Shown here: positions 14,290 through 22,992 of the stretch, piece by piece
How positions within the stretch are numbered: the first letter of the stretch is position 1
How the letters are laid out: the number at the start of each line of letters is the position of its first letter
Source: an uncultured Christensenella sp.
GTDB taxonomy: Bacteria > Bacillota > Clostridia > Christensenellales > Borkfalkiaceae
Assembly (NCBI GenBank): GCA_910578765.1
Contig: CAJTRW010000008.1
Location: 22,007-62,461 of the forward strand
Direction: 5' to 3'
DNA length: 40,455 nt
Translations under genes and position numbers: made by a program
Notes under the pieces: model-generated
Databases searched by the model: none
Told to the model about the DNA's origin: nothing
What the model saw: the letters and a program-made list of their open reading frames with translations, nothing else

Positions 14290-15540
14290 TTACTCCTTTG
14301 TTAAGTATGCGTAAATATCCGCGCATTTAACCGCCGTCTGTTCGCCGGACGACATGTTTTTAATTTTGATTTCTCCGCTTGCAAGCTCGTCGCCGCCTAT
14401 TACGGCAACAAACTTTACGCCCAGCTTGTCCGCATATTTGAACTGAGCTTTGACCGAACGCCCCGTATGGTCGGTTTCGGCGGCTATACCCTTGCTTCTC
14501 AAAAAGCATACCGTTTTAAAAGCTTCCGCGCGGCACGCGTCGTCAAGCCCCGCCACGTAAATCAAAGGTTTTCCGTCTTCCGGAAAGGCGGCCGACGTAT
14601 TTTCCATTAACAGCAAAAGCCGCTCTATCCCCGCCGCGAAGCCTATCGCGGGCAAGGGCGAAGCCCCAAGCTCCTCCAAAAGCCCGTCGTAACGACCTCC
14701 GCCGCAAACCGTTCCCTGCGCGCCTATCGCGTCGGAAACAAACTCGAAAACGGTCTTGGTGTAATAATCCAGTCCGCGCACTATACGGGGATTTACCGTA
14801 TATTCCACGCCCTGCGCCGTAAGCAGGTTTTTAAGCCCCGCGAAGTGGTCCGCACAGTCGGCGCAGAGGTAGTCCGTAATTGCGGGCGCGGCGGCGGCGA
14901 TTTTTTTGCACGCCTCCTCCTTGCAGTCAAGCATGCGCAGAGGGTTTTTACCGAAGCGGGCGCGGCAAGCCGGACACATTCCGTCAAGATGAGGCGCAAA
15001 ATATTTTCTCAACGCCGCGTTATATTCGGCGCGGCAGGTTTTACAGCCTATGGAATTGATTTCAAGCCGCGTCCTAACCCCCAACTTTTCCAAAAACGAA
15101 GATGCCGCGAGAATAACTTCCGCGTCCTGCGTAAAGCTTTCCGCGCCGAAAATTTCCATACCGAACTGGTGAAACTCTCTCAGCCTTCCCGCCTGCGGGC
15201 GTTCGTAACGGAAGCAAGGCGTTATATAATACGTTTTGACGGGCATAGGCGAGCTTGCAAGTCCGTTTTCGATAAACAGCCTTGCCGCGCCGGCAGTGCC
15301 TTCCGGCTTTAACGTGACGCTTCTGCCGCCCTTGTCCTCAAACGTGTACATCTCTTTGTTAACGACGTCGGTCGTATCGCCTACGCCGCGGGTAAACAGC
15401 TCGGTATGCTCGAAAACGGGGGTGCGAATCTCCTTTAAGTTGAAAACCCTTGCAACCTCCCGCGCGGTGTTTTCCACATACTGCCACTTATAGGACTGCG
15501 ACGGTAATACGTCCTTCGTCCCTTTGGGTATATTGATCAT
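14290..15540 (-). CDS. hisS: Histidyl-tRNA synthetase
   Basis: This class II synthetase charges tRNA-His. The 416 residues show motif 1 after the PKGTKDVLP start, KPEGTA, motif 2 (YYITPCFRYERPQAGRLREFHQFG in short form), and the HisRS-specific VRGLDYYTKTVFEF and GGGRYDGL. Motif 3 (AIGFAAGIERLLLL) and a C-terminal anticodon-binding domain from about residue 325 follow. A cysteine-containing insertion (CPACRARFGKNPLRMLDCKEEAC in the middle) is usual in bacterial HisRS. AAGAGGA precedes the ATG by 5 bases. No T-box leader was seen in the 26 bases between this gene and the Sel1 gene, so it relies on upstream transcription. In many Bacillota hisS is followed by aspS, but here by trxA. Confidence 0.97.
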   Translation of the reverse strand: MINIPKGTKDVLPSQSYKWQYVENTAREVARVFNLKEIRTPVFEHTELFTRGVGDTTDVVNKEMYTFEDKGGRSVTLKPEGTAGAARLFIENGLASSPMPVKTYYITPCFRYERPQAGRLREFHQFGMEIFGAESFTQDAEVILAASSFLEKLGVRTRLEINSIGCKTCRAEYNAALRKYFAPHLDGMCPACRARFGKNPLRMLDCKEEACKKIAAAAPAITDYLCADCADHFAGLKNLLTAQGVEYTVNPRIVRGLDYYTKTVFEFVSDAIGAQGTVCGGGRYDGLLEELGASPLPAIGFAAGIERLLLLMENTSAAFPEDGKPLIYVAGLDDACRAEAFKTVCFLRSKGIAAETDHTGRSVKAQFKYADKLGVKFVAVIGGDELASGEIKIKNMSSGEQTAVKCADIYAYLTKE

Positions 15541-15566
15541 TATATTCCTCTTTTACTGCGCTGATT

Positions 15567-16796
15567 TCAATGACTGTCGCAAAGCTCTACGGTTTCGTAA
15601 AAATAAATTTTAAGGTTTTCCACTGCGTCCTCACATTCCATTTCCGCGGCTTTGTGCCACAAATCGTGCGCTTTTTCCTTGTCCGCCTTTACGCCGTAAC
15701 CGAAGTAATAACATTCGCCCAGCTTGTTCAACGCTTCGTCATCGTATTTATTGCACTTTGTGAAGTGGTCTACCGCCGTTTTATAGTCCTGCGCGACTCC
15801 CGTTCCGTCGAAGTAACACATTCCCAGCTTGTAGTTCGCTTCCGAATAACCGCCGTTTGCCGCCTCTTTTAAAATTGCTACCGCTTCCCCCTCGTCGCGG
15901 TCGACGCCGTAGCCGTCAAACAGACACTCCGCCATTTTTACCTTGCCTTGGTTTTCGCCTTTTTCTGCGGCTTTTGTATAGTACGCGTATGCCGCCGAAG
16001 CGTCGCTTTGCGTAATTTTGCCGTCCTTAACCATATCGCCGAGGCGGACGTAGGCAAAGTAATTTTTAGCCGCAACCGCTTTTTTGTACCAGTTTTCGGC
16101 TTGAATATAGTCATGGCGGTTTTCGTCGTAACAGTACAAATCGCCCAAGCCCTTCATTGCGTCGCCGCTGCCGAGGTCGGCGGCTTTTCTATACCAATAT
16201 TCCGATTTGTCGAAGTCCGCTATATCGCCTATAAGCCTGTAATCGTTGCCAAGCTCCTCCATACTCTCTATATCGCCGGCTTCCGCCGCCTTTTGAACCC
16301 ACTCGCGCGCTTTTTCGTCGTCCTCGTAATTCACGGCATAAATTAGCGAAATTTTTTTCATTGCGTCCGCGTCGCCCTTGTCGACAAGACGGGTATAAAT
16401 TTCAATCGCCTTTTCCCTGTCCTCCTCGATGGGAGGAACCGCAGATTCGTTGCCGTAGTCGTATGCTTCGGCAAGCGCCCGCGTGGCTTCGGCATGCCCC
16501 TGTAAGGAAGCCTTTTCAAGCCAATACAGATATTTGCCGCTTTCGTGAAACTCGTAAATTTCCGCAAGGGCAAACTGCGCGTCCGCGTCGCCCTCCTCCG
16601 CCGCTTTTAAAAATTCTTTAGCGCGCTGTTCGTAAAACTTATCCGTATTATCCGCGCCGACTTTGCCGTAGGATGCGTTTTTATTTATGCCCGAAGACAC
16701 CTTGACCACGGTAATTACGATAAACGCAATAACGCCCGCCGCCATAATAACGCCTATCCCGCCGAAAATCATAAACATAATTGTGTTGATATCCAT
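15567..16796 (-). CDS. Membrane-anchored Sel1-like repeat (TPR-like) protein
   Basis: This 409-residue protein has an N-terminal transmembrane helix (residues 5-33, FMIFGGIGVIMAAGVIAFIV) and a short linker, then about nine to ten Sel1-type helical repeats. Typical phrases are A(x)4G(x)2DA, WYRKAADLG, MAECLFDGYGVDRD and LGMCYFDGTGVAQD. Such repeats form a solenoid for protein-protein contacts. A TTG six bases upstream is also in frame, but the ATG at 16796 has AAGGA 6 bases before it and is preferred. It lies only 9 bases after hslU, at the place where many Bacillota have codY. Its role, perhaps an adaptor or envelope scaffold, is not known. Confidence 0.85.
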   Translation of the reverse strand: MDINTIMFMIFGGIGVIMAAGVIAFIVITVVKVSSGINKNASYGKVGADNTDKFYEQRAKEFLKAAEEGDADAQFALAEIYEFHESGKYLYWLEKASLQGHAEATRALAEAYDYGNESAVPPIEEDREKAIEIYTRLVDKGDADAMKKISLIYAVNYEDDEKAREWVQKAAEAGDIESMEELGNDYRLIGDIADFDKSEYWYRKAADLGSGDAMKGLGDLYCYDENRHDYIQAENWYKKAVAAKNYFAYVRLGDMVKDGKITQSDASAAYAYYTKAAEKGENQGKVKMAECLFDGYGVDRDEGEAVAILKEAANGGYSEANYKLGMCYFDGTGVAQDYKTAVDHFTKCNKYDDEALNKLGECYYFGYGVKADKEKAHDLWHKAAEMECEDAVENLKIYFYETVELCDSH

Positions 16797-16805
16797 ATTC
16801 AATCC

Positions 16806-18116
16806 TTAAAGCACGTACTTTTTCAAGTCTCTGTTTTTAATTATGTTTTCAAGGTGTTCCTCAACGTACTTCGCGTTAACGTCTACCTTTATCACGGGAT
16901 AATCGTTGCCGCCCGCGTTATAGGAAATATCCTCCAACAGTCTTTCCATAACGGTGTGAAGCCTGCGCGCGCCAATATCCTCGGACGTGGTGTTGATATC
17001 CTCCGACACCTCCGCGATTTTTTCAATCGCGTCCTTTGTGAAATGCAAGTCTATGTTATCCACAGCCAAAAGCGCGGAATACTGCGTGGTTATTGCGTTT
17101 TGCGGCTGAGTCAGTATATTTACGAAATCCTGCTTCGTGAGGCTTTGAAGCTCTACCTGTATGGGGAACCTGCCCTGTAATTCGGGAATCAGATCCTCCA
17201 CCTTGGATACGTGGAAAGCGCCCGCCGCTATAAACAGTATATAATCCGTCTTAACCGGTCCGTACTTGGTCTGCACGGTACAGCCTTCGACTATGGGTAA
17301 AATATCCCTCTGCACGCCCTCGCGCGAAACGTCGGCGCCCTGATTGCCTTTGCCCGCTATTTTATCTATTTCGTCAATGAAAATAATTCCGTCGTTTTCC
17401 GCGCGGCGTATTGCCTCGGCGTTTACCGCGTCGTTGTCGATAAGCTTATCCGCCTCCTCGGCGATTATAAGATTTTTCGCTTCCTTTACGGAAATTTTTC
17501 TTTTCTTTTTCTTGTTCATGCCGAGGCTGCCGAACACAGAGCCCAAATCTATCGCCGCGCCGCTGCCGGGGGAAAGCTCCAACGGTTTGGGTACGTCCTC
17601 GACCTCTATTTCTATAACGGTATTATCGTACTTGCCGGCATGTATGCCGTCGACAAGGTTCTGCTCGAAAACCTCTTTGGAAAACTCTCCGCGCTCGTCC
17701 TTTTTTATTTCGGAAAGGACCTTTGCAATCCGCCTTTCGGCAACGGCGGTGGCTTTATAGCTTACCTCCGCGGTCTTTTCTTCCTTTACAAGACGTATGG
17801 CGCACTCCGCCAAATCGCGCACCATACTTTCGACGTCCCTGCCGACGTAACCGACCTCGGTATATTTTGTGGCTTCGACCTTTAAAAAGGGTGCTTTTAC
17901 AAGCTTTGCAAGGCGGCGGGCAATTTCGGTTTTGCCGACGCCCGTAGGTCCCTTCATTATAATGTTTTTAGGGGTTATGTCGTCCTGCAATTCGGGTGAA
18001 AGACAGCTTCTGCGGTAACGGTTTCTCAGCGCTATCGCAACCGCCTTTTTCGCCTCGTCCTGACCGATGATATATTTATTCAGTTCATGTACAATCTGTT
18101 TGGGTGTCAAATCCAT
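16806..18116 (-). CDS. hslU: HslU ATPase subunit of the HslUV protease
   Basis: HslU unfolds substrates and feeds them to HslV. The 436-residue protein starts MDLTPKQIVHELNKYIIGQD and has Walker A GPTGVGKT at 56-63. The I-domain insertion runs through about 110-235, and Walker B/DEID is FIDEIDKIAGKG. The second AAA motif is ELQGRFPIQVEL, and the C-terminal tail RDLKKYVL is the segment that docks into HslV. The frame extends 17 codons upstream, but AAGGAGAG 6 bases before the ATG at 18116 and the conserved N-terminus set the start. It follows hslV after 10 bases. Confidence 0.97.
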   Translation of the reverse strand: MDLTPKQIVHELNKYIIGQDEAKKAVAIALRNRYRRSCLSPELQDDITPKNIIMKGPTGVGKTEIARRLAKLVKAPFLKVEATKYTEVGYVGRDVESMVRDLAECAIRLVKEEKTAEVSYKATAVAERRIAKVLSEIKKDERGEFSKEVFEQNLVDGIHAGKYDNTVIEIEVEDVPKPLELSPGSGAAIDLGSVFGSLGMNKKKKRKISVKEAKNLIIAEEADKLIDNDAVNAEAIRRAENDGIIFIDEIDKIAGKGNQGADVSREGVQRDILPIVEGCTVQTKYGPVKTDYILFIAAGAFHVSKVEDLIPELQGRFPIQVELQSLTKQDFVNILTQPQNAITTQYSALLAVDNIDLHFTKDAIEKIAEVSEDINTTSEDIGARRLHTVMERLLEDISYNAGGNDYPVIKVDVNAKYVEEHLENIIKNRDLKKYVL

Positions 18117-18126
18117 AACGCTCTCC

Positions 18127-18675
18127 TTATATCGTCTCGCACTTAATATTGTCGTTGGTATACACACAGATTTCGCTTGCTATTTTCAAAGCTTTTTTCG
18201 CAATTTCCTCTGCAGTGAAATCCGTATTCTGGAAAAGTGCGCGCGCCGCCGCCAAAGCGTAATTGCCGCCGCTGCCTATCGCCGCGATACCGTCATCGGG
18301 CTCGATAACCTCGCCGGTGCCCGAAACTATCAGCAGCGTGTCTTTGTCCGCGACTATCATTAATGCCTCTAACTTTCTTACAGCCTTATCCGAACGCCAC
18401 AGCTCGGCAAGCTCTACAGCCGAGCGCATGAGGTTGCCCGAAAATTTGTTTAGCATACCCTCGAACTTTTCACTCAGCGAAAACGCGTCGGAAACCGAGC
18501 CCGCAAAACCCAGTATAACTTTGCCGCCGTAAATTCTTCTTACCTTGGTCGCGCTGTTTTTGAAGATAACGGACTCGCCCATAGTCACCTGACCGTCGCC
18601 GGCGATGGCTGTCGCGCCGTTCTTTTTTACGGCGCATATAGTGGTTGCGTGGAAAGTGGTATAGTTATCGCTCAT
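18127..18675 (-). CDS. hslV: HslV peptidase subunit of the HslUV protease
   Basis: HslV is a proteasome-beta-like threonine peptidase forming a double hexamer. The 182-residue product contains HATTICAVKKNG...AIAGDGQVTMGE, where the TT is the expected active-site region, then KVRRIYGGKVILGFAGSVSDAF and IGSGGNYALAAARALF. As in Bacillus ClpQ/CodW, residues precede the threonine pair, so either the N-terminus is processed or a serine or threonine near the start acts as nucleophile. A GAGGAA site lies 4-5 bases before the ATG. In Bacillus the operon is codV-clpQ-clpY-codY; here only the two protease genes are kept side by side. Confidence 0.96.
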   Translation of the reverse strand: MSDNYTTFHATTICAVKKNGATAIAGDGQVTMGESVIFKNSATKVRRIYGGKVILGFAGSVSDAFSLSEKFEGMLNKFSGNLMRSAVELAELWRSDKAVRKLEALMIVADKDTLLIVSGTGEVIEPDDGIAAIGSGGNYALAAARALFQNTDFTAEEIAKKALKIASEICVYTNDNIKCETI

Positions 18676-18749
18676 AATTATTCCTCATTTTAAAAAATGT
18701 CTTTATTTTAATTTAAACTTAATTACTTATTTTGAAACAGAGGGACTTA

Positions 18750-19373
18750 TTAAAACTCCCACTTGAATATTTTAGAGTAACGCGAAATACTTTCCGTAAA
18801 CTCTCTCTTATTGCGTTTTAAAAGCATAAGCGCCTCGTTATATTTTAAATTCGTCTCTTTTTCGCAAAAATAGTTGAACGCCGCTCCGTCGAAAACATAT
18901 ACCGTTTTCGGACTGTCGCCGCCCTTTTCGTACAGGGATATTTTCATTTCCACGTTATAAGTAACGTCAATATTGAAAGTCAAATACGCATTTTTAAAGG
19001 GAACGGTTTCTCCGCCGAACACGCCGTCGTTTACGATAAAGCCCCTTTCGTCTATTACTCCCCTTTCCTTTAAAATGCGCTCGGCTTCTTCGAACGGCAT
19101 ATCCGTAAATTCTTTTTCAAGTTCCGCCGTCAGCTTCAAAATATTTCTATTATAGAACGTTTTGTCAAGTATGAAAAAGATAACGAGCCCCACGGCAAAC
19201 AATCCGAAGCCGCCGCCCATTACCGCGTAGGTTATAACGTTTTCTCCGTAGATACATCCGACCGCAACCATTACAGCGACCACCGCCGTAAACCAAAAAG
19301 CAAAAAACGAAACGAGCGCAACGCTCAGTTTGAACAAGTACCTCGGCTGATTTTTCCTGCTTAGATTTATCAT
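18750..19373 (-). CDS. Two-helix membrane protein of unknown function
   Basis: I do not recognise this 207-residue protein. It has two transmembrane segments near the N-terminus (about residues 17-42 and 47-70: FFAFWFTAVVAVMVAVGCIY and GFGLFAVGLVIFFIL). A 135-residue soluble domain with mixed alpha/beta character follows (EEAERILKERGVIDERGFIVNDGVFG; YLTFNIDVTYNVEMKISLY). Its ATG overlaps the trmFO stop (ATGA), so it is translationally coupled. It sits where xerC/codV is found between trmFO and hslV in Bacillus. No catalytic motif is visible. Confidence 0.75.
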   Translation of the reverse strand: MINLSRKNQPRYLFKLSVALVSFFAFWFTAVVAVMVAVGCIYGENVITYAVMGGGFGLFAVGLVIFFILDKTFYNRNILKLTAELEKEFTDMPFEEAERILKERGVIDERGFIVNDGVFGGETVPFKNAYLTFNIDVTYNVEMKISLYEKGGDSPKTVYVFDGAAFNYFCEKETNLKYNEALMLLKRNKREFTESISRYSKIFKWEF

Positions 19374-20662
19374 AGGCTTTCCTTAAATTCTTTGACCGTT
19401 TCCAAGGCTCTTTCGGCAAGCGCGGAGTAGCGCTGTTTTTTGTCGCGTATGCGGTTTTCAAGCGGTCTGAGTATTCCGAAATTCGCGTTCATGGGCTGAA
19501 AATCTTTATTAGGCGTAGAAATATGCGCCGACAGCGCGCCCAGCATTGTGGTATTGTCGGGTATGACGGGCCGGTCTCCGCCTATTTTACGTAACAGGTG
19601 AATTGCCGCCAAAAGCCCGCTTGCAGCCGACTCGACGTATCCCTCTACTCCGGTTATCTGCCCCGCAAAAAAAACTTCGGGGTTGCTTTTTAAAGAAAAA
19701 TCCGCGTTTAAGCACTCCGGCGAATTTATGTACGTGTTGCGGTGCATTACGCCGTATCTCAAAAACTCTGCGTTTTTCAGCGCGGGAATCATTGAAAACA
19801 CCCGCCTTTGCTCGCCCTGTTTTAAATTTGTCTGGAAGCCCACAAGGTTGTAAGCTTCGCCCGCGGCGTTTTCCTTCCTTAATTGAAGCACGGCGTAAAA
19901 TTTGTTTCCGTCGCCGTCCTTTAACCCCACGGGTTTAAGCATTGCAAAGCGCAGACTGTCCGCCCCGCGCGCCGCCATAACCTCCACGGGCATGCAACCC
20001 TCGAAAATTTCTCTCTTTTCGAAGTCGTGCAAAACGGCTTTTTCCGCGGCGACAAGCTCTTTCACAAAGCTTTCGTACTGCTCTTTATTCATGGGGCAGT
20101 TTATATAATCGTCGCCGCCCCTGCCGTATCTGTCGCCGTAAAAACAGGCGGAAAAATCTATACTCTCGCGCGAAATTATCGGCGCGGACGCGTCGAAAAA
20201 ATGAAGCCGCCCGCCGCAGACGCGCGCGATGTCCTTGGAAAGCGCGTCCGTAGTAAGCGGTCCCGTCGCAACGACGCTCCACTCCTCGGGTACGCTTTCC
20301 GCTTCCCCGCAGACAACGGTTATGTTTTTATCGCTCTTTATTTTTTCGGTAATATAATGCGCGAAAGCCGCTCTGTCCACGGCAAGCGCGCCGCCCGCGG
20401 GCACGCGCGTTTCTTCCGCGGCGCGCATCGTAAGCGAACCGAAGCGCCGCATTTCTTCCTTTAACAGTCCGCAGGCGTTGCCGTAAACGTCCGCGCTTTT
20501 GAGCGAGTTGGAACAAACCAACTCGCCGAAGTTTTTATCCGAGTGCGCGGGCGTGAAGGCTTTCGGCTTGATGTCGTAAAGTATAACCTCCGCCCCGTGC
20601 GAAGCAAGGTATGCCGCCGCTTCGCAACCGGCAAGCCCCGCGCCGATTACTTTAATTTTCAT
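19370..20662 (-). CDS. trmFO: Methylenetetrahydrofolate-tRNA-(uracil-5-)-methyltransferase TrmFO
   Basis: TrmFO uses FAD and methylenetetrahydrofolate to methylate U54 in the tRNA T-loop. The 430-residue protein starts with the FAD-binding GAGLAGCEAA motif. It has the catalytic region ELVCSNSLKS (Cys at about residue 50) and the second conserved Cys in FEGCMPVEVMA, plus YVESAASGLLAAIH and a C-terminal PMNANFGILRPL. It overlaps topA by 11 bases and the next gene by 4 bases. The topA-trmFO pairing is a long-standing synteny in Bacillota. Confidence 0.97.
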   Translation of the reverse strand: MKIKVIGAGLAGCEAAAYLASHGAEVILYDIKPKAFTPAHSDKNFGELVCSNSLKSADVYGNACGLLKEEMRRFGSLTMRAAEETRVPAGGALAVDRAAFAHYITEKIKSDKNITVVCGEAESVPEEWSVVATGPLTTDALSKDIARVCGGRLHFFDASAPIISRESIDFSACFYGDRYGRGGDDYINCPMNKEQYESFVKELVAAEKAVLHDFEKREIFEGCMPVEVMAARGADSLRFAMLKPVGLKDGDGNKFYAVLQLRKENAAGEAYNLVGFQTNLKQGEQRRVFSMIPALKNAEFLRYGVMHRNTYINSPECLNADFSLKSNPEVFFAGQITGVEGYVESAASGLLAAIHLLRKIGGDRPVIPDNTTMLGALSAHISTPNKDFQPMNANFGILRPLENRIRDKKQRYSALAERALETVKEFKESL

Positions 20663-22982
20663 CTTCGGCTTCGGGCGCCTCTACAAAGTAGTCGCACGTC
20701 TTTTCCGAGCATTTGATTTTGTTTCCTTTTTTAACGAGGAATTTCCCGCACTTGGGACATTTGTCGCCTGTGGGCACGTCCCAGCTTAAAAATTTGCAGT
20801 CGGGATAGCCCGTGCAGCCGTAATAAATTTTACCGCGCTGGGAACGCATGCGGCGCATGGGTTTGCCGCAGTCGGGGCATTTGCCCTCAAGCTTTTCGCC
20901 TTCCTTCGACGCGCCGTCGGGCGAATTGTACGGTCTGCGCGAGCCGCAGCTCGCACATTCCAGATACACGCCGAACTTGCCCTTTTTCGCGATCATGTAA
21001 GAATTGCACTGCGTGCATTTTTCCTCCGTCATTTTCGCGTCTATCGGCAGAATGGCGGAGCACTCCGGATAATTGGGGCAGGCAAGGAATTTGCCGAATT
21101 TGCCGCTCTTTACTATCATGTTTGCGCCGCATTTGGGACAGCGCATTTCCGAAACCTCAACCTCGCTTTCGCTGACTATGTTAGAGCAGGCGGGATAATT
21201 CGAACATGCAAGATAATTTCCGTATTTTCCTATGCGCCTTATCATGGGGTTGCCGCAATGCTCGCATTTTATATCCGTAAGCTCGTCGCCGTCGGTTGAA
21301 GCCGTCTTCAATTTTTCCGCAAAGGCGGGGTAAAAATCCGCTATTATCTTGTGCCAGTCGCAGCCGCCGTCCTCAATTTTATCGAGGTCGTCCTCCATAT
21401 GCGCGGTAAAACCGACGTCCATTATGTCCGTAAAGTACTGCACCAGCATGTCTGTGATTTTATAAGCCACTTCCGTGGGAACCATATATTTTCCGTCCTT
21501 GGTGACGTAACGCCGCTTGGTCAGTACGGAAATTATGGAAGCGTAGGTGGACGGTCTGCCTATACCTTTTTCCTCCATCGCCTTGACGAGCGAAGCGTCC
21601 GTAAACCTGAGGGGAGGACGGGTAAACTTCTGTTCCTTTGTAAATTCGTTTAAAAGCAGGCTGTCGCCCTCTTTAAGCTGGGGTAAAAGCTTTGCGCTCT
21701 CCTCCTCGTCGTCCTTGTCCTTGGAAGCGTCCTGATACGCCGCCGTGTATCCCGAAAAAAGCAGGGATTTACCGCTCGCCTTGAATATGTAACCCTCGGC
21801 TTCCGCTTCAATCTGCATGGAGTTGTACTGCGCTTCCGCCATTTGCGAGGCGATAAACCTGTCGTAAACCAGCTTGTAAATATTATAGTGCTTTCTGTCC
21901 AGCGAGGCTTTGACACTTGCGGGCGTCACCTGTAAATTTATCGGACGTATAGCCTCGTGCGCGTCCTGCGCGCCCTTTTTGGTCGCGTAGTAGTTAGGCT
22001 TTTCGGGCGCGTATTTTTCGCCGTAGGTATCCTTGATAAATTGCAAAGCGTTGTCCTGCGCTTCCTTGGAAATACGGACGGAGTCCGTTCTTATATAAGT
22101 TATAAGCGCTATATGGTCGCCGCCGACGTCCATACCCTCGTACAAATGCTGTGCGACAAGCATGGTTTCGGGCGAGGTCATTCCGAATTTATTGGAAGCG
22201 TCCTGTTGAAGCGAGGAGGTCGTGAACGGCGCGGGCGCATGCTGTTTTGTCACGCCCGACTTCACCTTCGCGACGGTGAAAGCAGCCGTCTTTAATTTTT
22301 CTTCAAGTTTGTCGGCAAGCTCCTTGCCTATGCTTTCGCCGTTTTTCTTATATTGGTAAGTCGCCTTGAAGGGCGAGTATTTTCTTTCGGTATCCTGTAA
22401 AAGCGCGTTGAAATTCCAGTATTCCTCGGGTTTGAACGCCTGAATTTCGCGTTCCCTGTCCACGATAAGGCGGAGCGCGACGGACTGAACCCTGCCCGCC
22501 GAAAGCCCGTTCTGTATGCGCTTGTTCAGAAGCGGGGAAAGCTTGTAACCGACAAGTCTGTCCAGAACCCTGCGCGCCTGCTGCGCGTCGACAAGGTTGT
22601 AATTTATTTTACGCGGGCTTTTCAGGGCGTTCTGTACGGCGGAGGGGGAAATTTCGTTGAACTCGATTCTGTTTTCGCCCGACTCGTCCAGACCGAGCAC
22701 CGTCTGCAAATGCCAGCTTATCGCTTCGCCCTCGCGGTCGGGGTCGGTTGCAAGGTAAACCCTGTCCGCCTTCTTCGCTTCCGCGGCAAGGCGTTTTATA
22801 ACCTCTTTCTTGCTGGGCGTAATTTCATACTTCGGCTCGAAATTGGAAGTAATTTTCACGCCGAGCGTCTTTTCGGGCAAATCCCTTACGTGTCCGCCGG
22901 ACGCGTCGACCCTGTACTTCCCCTTTAAATATTTTGAAATTGTCTTTGCCTTGGAAGGCGATTCAACGATAATAAGATCCAT
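20652..22982 (-). CDS. topA: DNA topoisomerase I
   Basis: This type IA topoisomerase relaxes negative supercoils. The 776-residue protein has the Toprim domain (IVESPSKAKTISKYL; DPDREGEAISWH near residue 80) and the active-site tyrosine in TYIRTDSVRIS near residue 300. The GIGRPSTYASII motif and the central gate are also present. The C-terminus carries five cysteine modules: three canonical topoisomerase zinc ribbons (CEHCGNPM, CPKCGANM, CTQCNSYM), a fourth CPDCGKPM...GYPDC, and a shorter CPKCGKFL...CSEKTC at the end. This is more than the three often seen. It lies 10 bases after dprA and overlaps trmFO. Confidence 0.97.
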   Translation of the reverse strand: MDLIIVESPSKAKTISKYLKGKYRVDASGGHVRDLPEKTLGVKITSNFEPKYEITPSKKEVIKRLAAEAKKADRVYLATDPDREGEAISWHLQTVLGLDESGENRIEFNEISPSAVQNALKSPRKINYNLVDAQQARRVLDRLVGYKLSPLLNKRIQNGLSAGRVQSVALRLIVDREREIQAFKPEEYWNFNALLQDTERKYSPFKATYQYKKNGESIGKELADKLEEKLKTAAFTVAKVKSGVTKQHAPAPFTTSSLQQDASNKFGMTSPETMLVAQHLYEGMDVGGDHIALITYIRTDSVRISKEAQDNALQFIKDTYGEKYAPEKPNYYATKKGAQDAHEAIRPINLQVTPASVKASLDRKHYNIYKLVYDRFIASQMAEAQYNSMQIEAEAEGYIFKASGKSLLFSGYTAAYQDASKDKDDEEESAKLLPQLKEGDSLLLNEFTKEQKFTRPPLRFTDASLVKAMEEKGIGRPSTYASIISVLTKRRYVTKDGKYMVPTEVAYKITDMLVQYFTDIMDVGFTAHMEDDLDKIEDGGCDWHKIIADFYPAFAEKLKTASTDGDELTDIKCEHCGNPMIRRIGKYGNYLACSNYPACSNIVSESEVEVSEMRCPKCGANMIVKSGKFGKFLACPNYPECSAILPIDAKMTEEKCTQCNSYMIAKKGKFGVYLECASCGSRRPYNSPDGASKEGEKLEGKCPDCGKPMRRMRSQRGKIYYGCTGYPDCKFLSWDVPTGDKCPKCGKFLVKKGNKIKCSEKTCDYFVEAPEAEDEN

Positions 22983-22992
22983 AATTCTACCT

